The notes below the pieces were generated by a model, which had not been told where the DNA came from, did no database searches, and saw only the letters and a program-made list of their open reading frames with translations. From NCBI GenBank assembly GCA_003456035.1, contig DMPJ01000295.1, forward strand, positions 7,736 through 14,746: DNA of 7,011 nucleotides, given 5' to 3'. The stretch's first letter is position 1. Each line of letters begins with the position of its first letter. Source of the stretch: Planktothrix sp. UBA8402 (GTDB lineage: Bacteria > Cyanobacteriota > Cyanobacteriia > Cyanobacteriales > Microcoleaceae). The translations under genes were made by a program, and so were the position numbers. Below are positions 5,361 through 7,011 of this stretch, piece after piece.

Positions 5361-6965
5361 ATGAAAAAAATAATTAATTTTTTCAAACAAGGTGAGTTAC
5401 AATTTAAAATGATTAATGCCTTTATTCTAATGGGATTAATTATATTTTTGGTTGCCTTTTTAGGATGGCAAAGAACATTAAATTTAAGCCAGGAACTTAA
5501 TGAAATTAGCGTAGTCAGATTACCTTCAATTTTAAGTTTAGCAAAGATTGATCAAGGATTGAGAAATATTGATTCTAAACAATCCTGTCTTTTAAATAAT
5601 TGCATAGGAGGTGAAAATAGGGAAATTACCATTACACAAATCCAGGAAAACTTTAATTTAATCAAAGCGGGTTTTTCGGACTATGAAATATTGCCTCGGA
5701 CAGATAGAGAAGATCAACTATGGCAGCAATTTAAGTTAAGATGGCAACAATGGGAAAAACAGCAGAAAATTTTTATGAATCTTTATGCTGAATTTCAAAA
5801 AATTGGCATTGTATACCCATATCAAACCCAAATTAAATTATGGAAAACAGGTCAACAAAATTCTCCGGAAATGGAAACAGCCCGCCAAGCATCTCTGCTT
5901 TTATCAAAATTAAATATTCAAGATCGCTCGATTAATCAACCCATTTTATATGCTACATCTCAAAGTTTAGCAAAAGTGATTCAAGAGAATCAAAATATAG
6001 CAGAATCATCCAAAATTCAGGCAGATATAACTATTGAAAGGAGCCAAAATTTTAGCGTTTTAGCTATGATATTTGGGCCCTTAATAGCACTTGGTTTAGG
6101 GATTATTTTAAGTATAGCGATCGCCCGTCCCATTAGCAAGAGTTTAAAAGGATTAGTCAATACCGTTGTTAATTCCTCCACCGAAATAGCAGCAACAGTT
6201 GAAGAACAGGAAAGAATTGTAGCTTTACAAGCAGCATCCGTCAATCAAACCACAACCACAATGGATGAATTAGGCCGGACTTCCCGTCAAGCAGCCCAAC
6301 AAGCAGAAGCCTCTACCCAAATTGCTAAAAAAGTCTTGACCTTATCCCAGGATGGGGCTAACGCTGTTTCTAAAACTATGTCAGGAATGACAACTTTAGA
6401 AGCCAAAGTTAGCGAAATTGCCCGTCAAATTATGACACTGAATGAACAAGCCCAACAAATTAATAGTATTAGTAATCTAGTCGGTGATATTGCTAATCAA
6501 ACTAATATGTTAGCGCTGAATGCCTCCATTGAAGCAGTAAGAGCCGGAGAACATGGTTTAGGGTTTAATGTGGTAGCGCTAGAAATTCGGAAACTGGCGG
6601 ACGAAACCCGGGAATCTGCTCAAAGAATTAATACCTTAATTGAGCAAATTAGACAAGGAGTTAAAGGGACAGTGGTGGCGGCAGAAGATGGTAAACATAC
6701 TGTGCAAAAAAATTTAAAAATGGTTGAAGAAACCACAGCAATTTTTAGTAAAGTTACCTCAGCTATTGACCAAGTTTCCTTAAGTTCTCAACAGATTTAT
6801 TTAACTTCACAGCAGCAGGTTCTCGCTATTGAAGAAGTGATCACAGCGATGAATTCTATTAACAATGGCGCTCAACAAACAGTTATTGGAATTAGTCAAA
6901 CTAAGTCAGAAACCCAACAGTTAAAAAATGCAGCCCATCATCTAAAAATATTAGGTGTGGGATAA
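5361..6965 (+). CDS. Transmembrane methyl-accepting chemotaxis receptor lacking a full HAMP domain
   Basis: The product has 534 residues: a short basic cytoplasmic start, TM1 (about 17-36), a periplasmic helical sensor region of about 195 residues (37-231) resembling a four-helix-bundle module, TM2 (about 232-255), then a long coiled-coil signalling domain. The receptor tip is well conserved, from [20 protein letters not shown] through GEHGLGF (about 377-402) to EIRKLADET, the surface that contacts CheA and CheW. After TM2 only a first HAMP-like helix ([14 protein letters not shown], 256-269) is seen before the methylation-type helix ([12 protein letters not shown]), so HAMP is reduced or absent. 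There is no C-terminal NWETF-like CheR-docking pentapeptide. Cys76 and Cys81 lie close together in the periplasmic part. In cyanobacteria such receptors often feed type IV pilus motility. It follows the binding-protein gene and probably shares its mRNA. Confidence 0.9.
   Translation: MKKIINFFKQGELQFKMINAFILMGLIIFLVAFLGWQRTLNLSQELNEISVVRLPSILSLAKIDQGLRNIDSKQSCLLNNCIGGENREITITQIQENFNLIKAGFSDYEILPRTDREDQLWQQFKLRWQQWEKQQKIFMNLYAEFQKIGIVYPYQTQIKLWKTGQQNSPEMETARQASLLLSKLNIQDRSINQPILYATSQSLAKVIQENQNIAESSKIQADITIERSQNFSVLAMIFGPLIALGLGIILSIAIARPISKSLKGLVNTVVNSSTEIAATVEEQERIVALQAASVNQTTTTMDELGRTSRQAAQQAEASTQIAKKVLTLSQDGANAVSKTMSGMTTLEAKVSEIARQIMTLNEQAQQINSISNLVGDIANQTNMLALNASIEAVRAGEHGLGFNVVALEIRKLADETRESAQRINTLIEQIRQGVKGTVVAAEDGKHTVQKNLKMVEETTAIFSKVTSAIDQVSLSSQQIYLTSQQQVLAIEEVITAMNSINNGAQQTVIGISQTKSETQQLKNAAHHLKILGVG
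6117..6124. repeat. HIP1 octamer GCGATCGC inside the chemoreceptor gene
   Basis: A full HIP1 copy encodes part of the end of TM2 (Ala253-Ile254-Ala255). HIP1 sites commonly occur within cyanobacterial coding regions. Confidence 0.85.
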
Positions 6966-6973
6966 ATCATCCA

Positions 6974-6988
6974 AGAAACCGGGTTTCT
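6974..6988 (+). terminator. Inverted repeat after the chemoreceptor gene, possible transcript end
   Basis: AGAAAC (6974-6979), CGG, GTTTCT (6983-6988) forms a small hairpin 8 bases after the stop. No U-run follows, so intrinsic termination is doubtful. The motif AGAAACCGGGTTTCT resembles palindromic repeats I associate with intergenic DNA of filamentous cyanobacteria, so it may be an interspersed repeat used as a 3' end. Confidence 0.4.
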
Positions 6989-7001
6989 AATTAAGTTAAT
7001 T
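6989..7001. repeat. Perfect A-T palindrome AATTAA-G-TTAATT
   Basis: Two 6-base arms flank a single G, directly joined to the preceding hairpin motif. It could be part of the same repeat element or a protein site for a gene beyond the right edge. No further call is possible because the window ends 10 bases later. Confidence 0.5.
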
Positions 7002-7011
7002 GCCACAAATC

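Noticed and set aside
6017..6244. Minus-strand 75-codon frame opposite the chemoreceptor TM2
   Set aside because: It is antisense to a clearly coding stretch and is hydrophobic only because it mirrors the membrane segment.

Overview
The window looks like a stretch of chromosome from a filamentous, AT-rich cyanobacterium of the Planktothrix/Oscillatoria kind. The main signs are a BciB-type chlorophyll-biosynthesis reductase, HIP1 octamers (GCGATCGC) at two places, a run of tandem heptamers of the STRR type, and a CCCCCT/AGGGGG hairpin repeat of a kind widespread in cyanobacterial intergenic DNA. The genus is an inference from style; only 'cyanobacterium' is well supported.

Layout. (a) 1-1509, plus strand: the 3' end of an unrecognised gene that enters from the left edge, then bciB (304-1509), a two-cluster Fe-S flavoprotein that reduces the 8-vinyl group of divinyl chlorophyll precursors. 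(b) 1510-2249, mostly noncoding: six GAATTAC heptamers that change to GAATAGG, a hairpin terminator facing leftward, a small two-helix membrane protein gene on the minus strand (1693-1899) with an unusual leader holding a possible 29-codon upstream ORF, then a repeat-rich 350-base spacer. (c) 2250-4040, minus strand: typA/bipA, a complete ribosome-associated translational GTPase, with a perfect TTGACA -35 box just upstream. (d) 4041-4327: a divergent intergenic region with two inverted repeats around a consensus TATAAT box. (e) 4328-6965, plus strand: a two-gene unit made of a lipoprotein substrate-binding protein of the NitT/TauT type and a transmembrane methyl-accepting chemoreceptor, 22 bases apart. 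(f) 6966-7011: two back-to-back palindromes after the receptor gene.

How the genes work together. bciB and typA are housekeeping functions and need not be related. The notable unit is the last one: a solute-binding lipoprotein followed at once by a chemoreceptor, with no permease or ATPase gene between or beside them within the window. The simplest reading is that the binding protein is the ligand-sensing partner of the receptor, feeding motility or another Che-type pathway, and not part of an uptake transporter. This is inference from gene order and domain content. No tRNA, rRNA, CRISPR array or transposase gene was seen.
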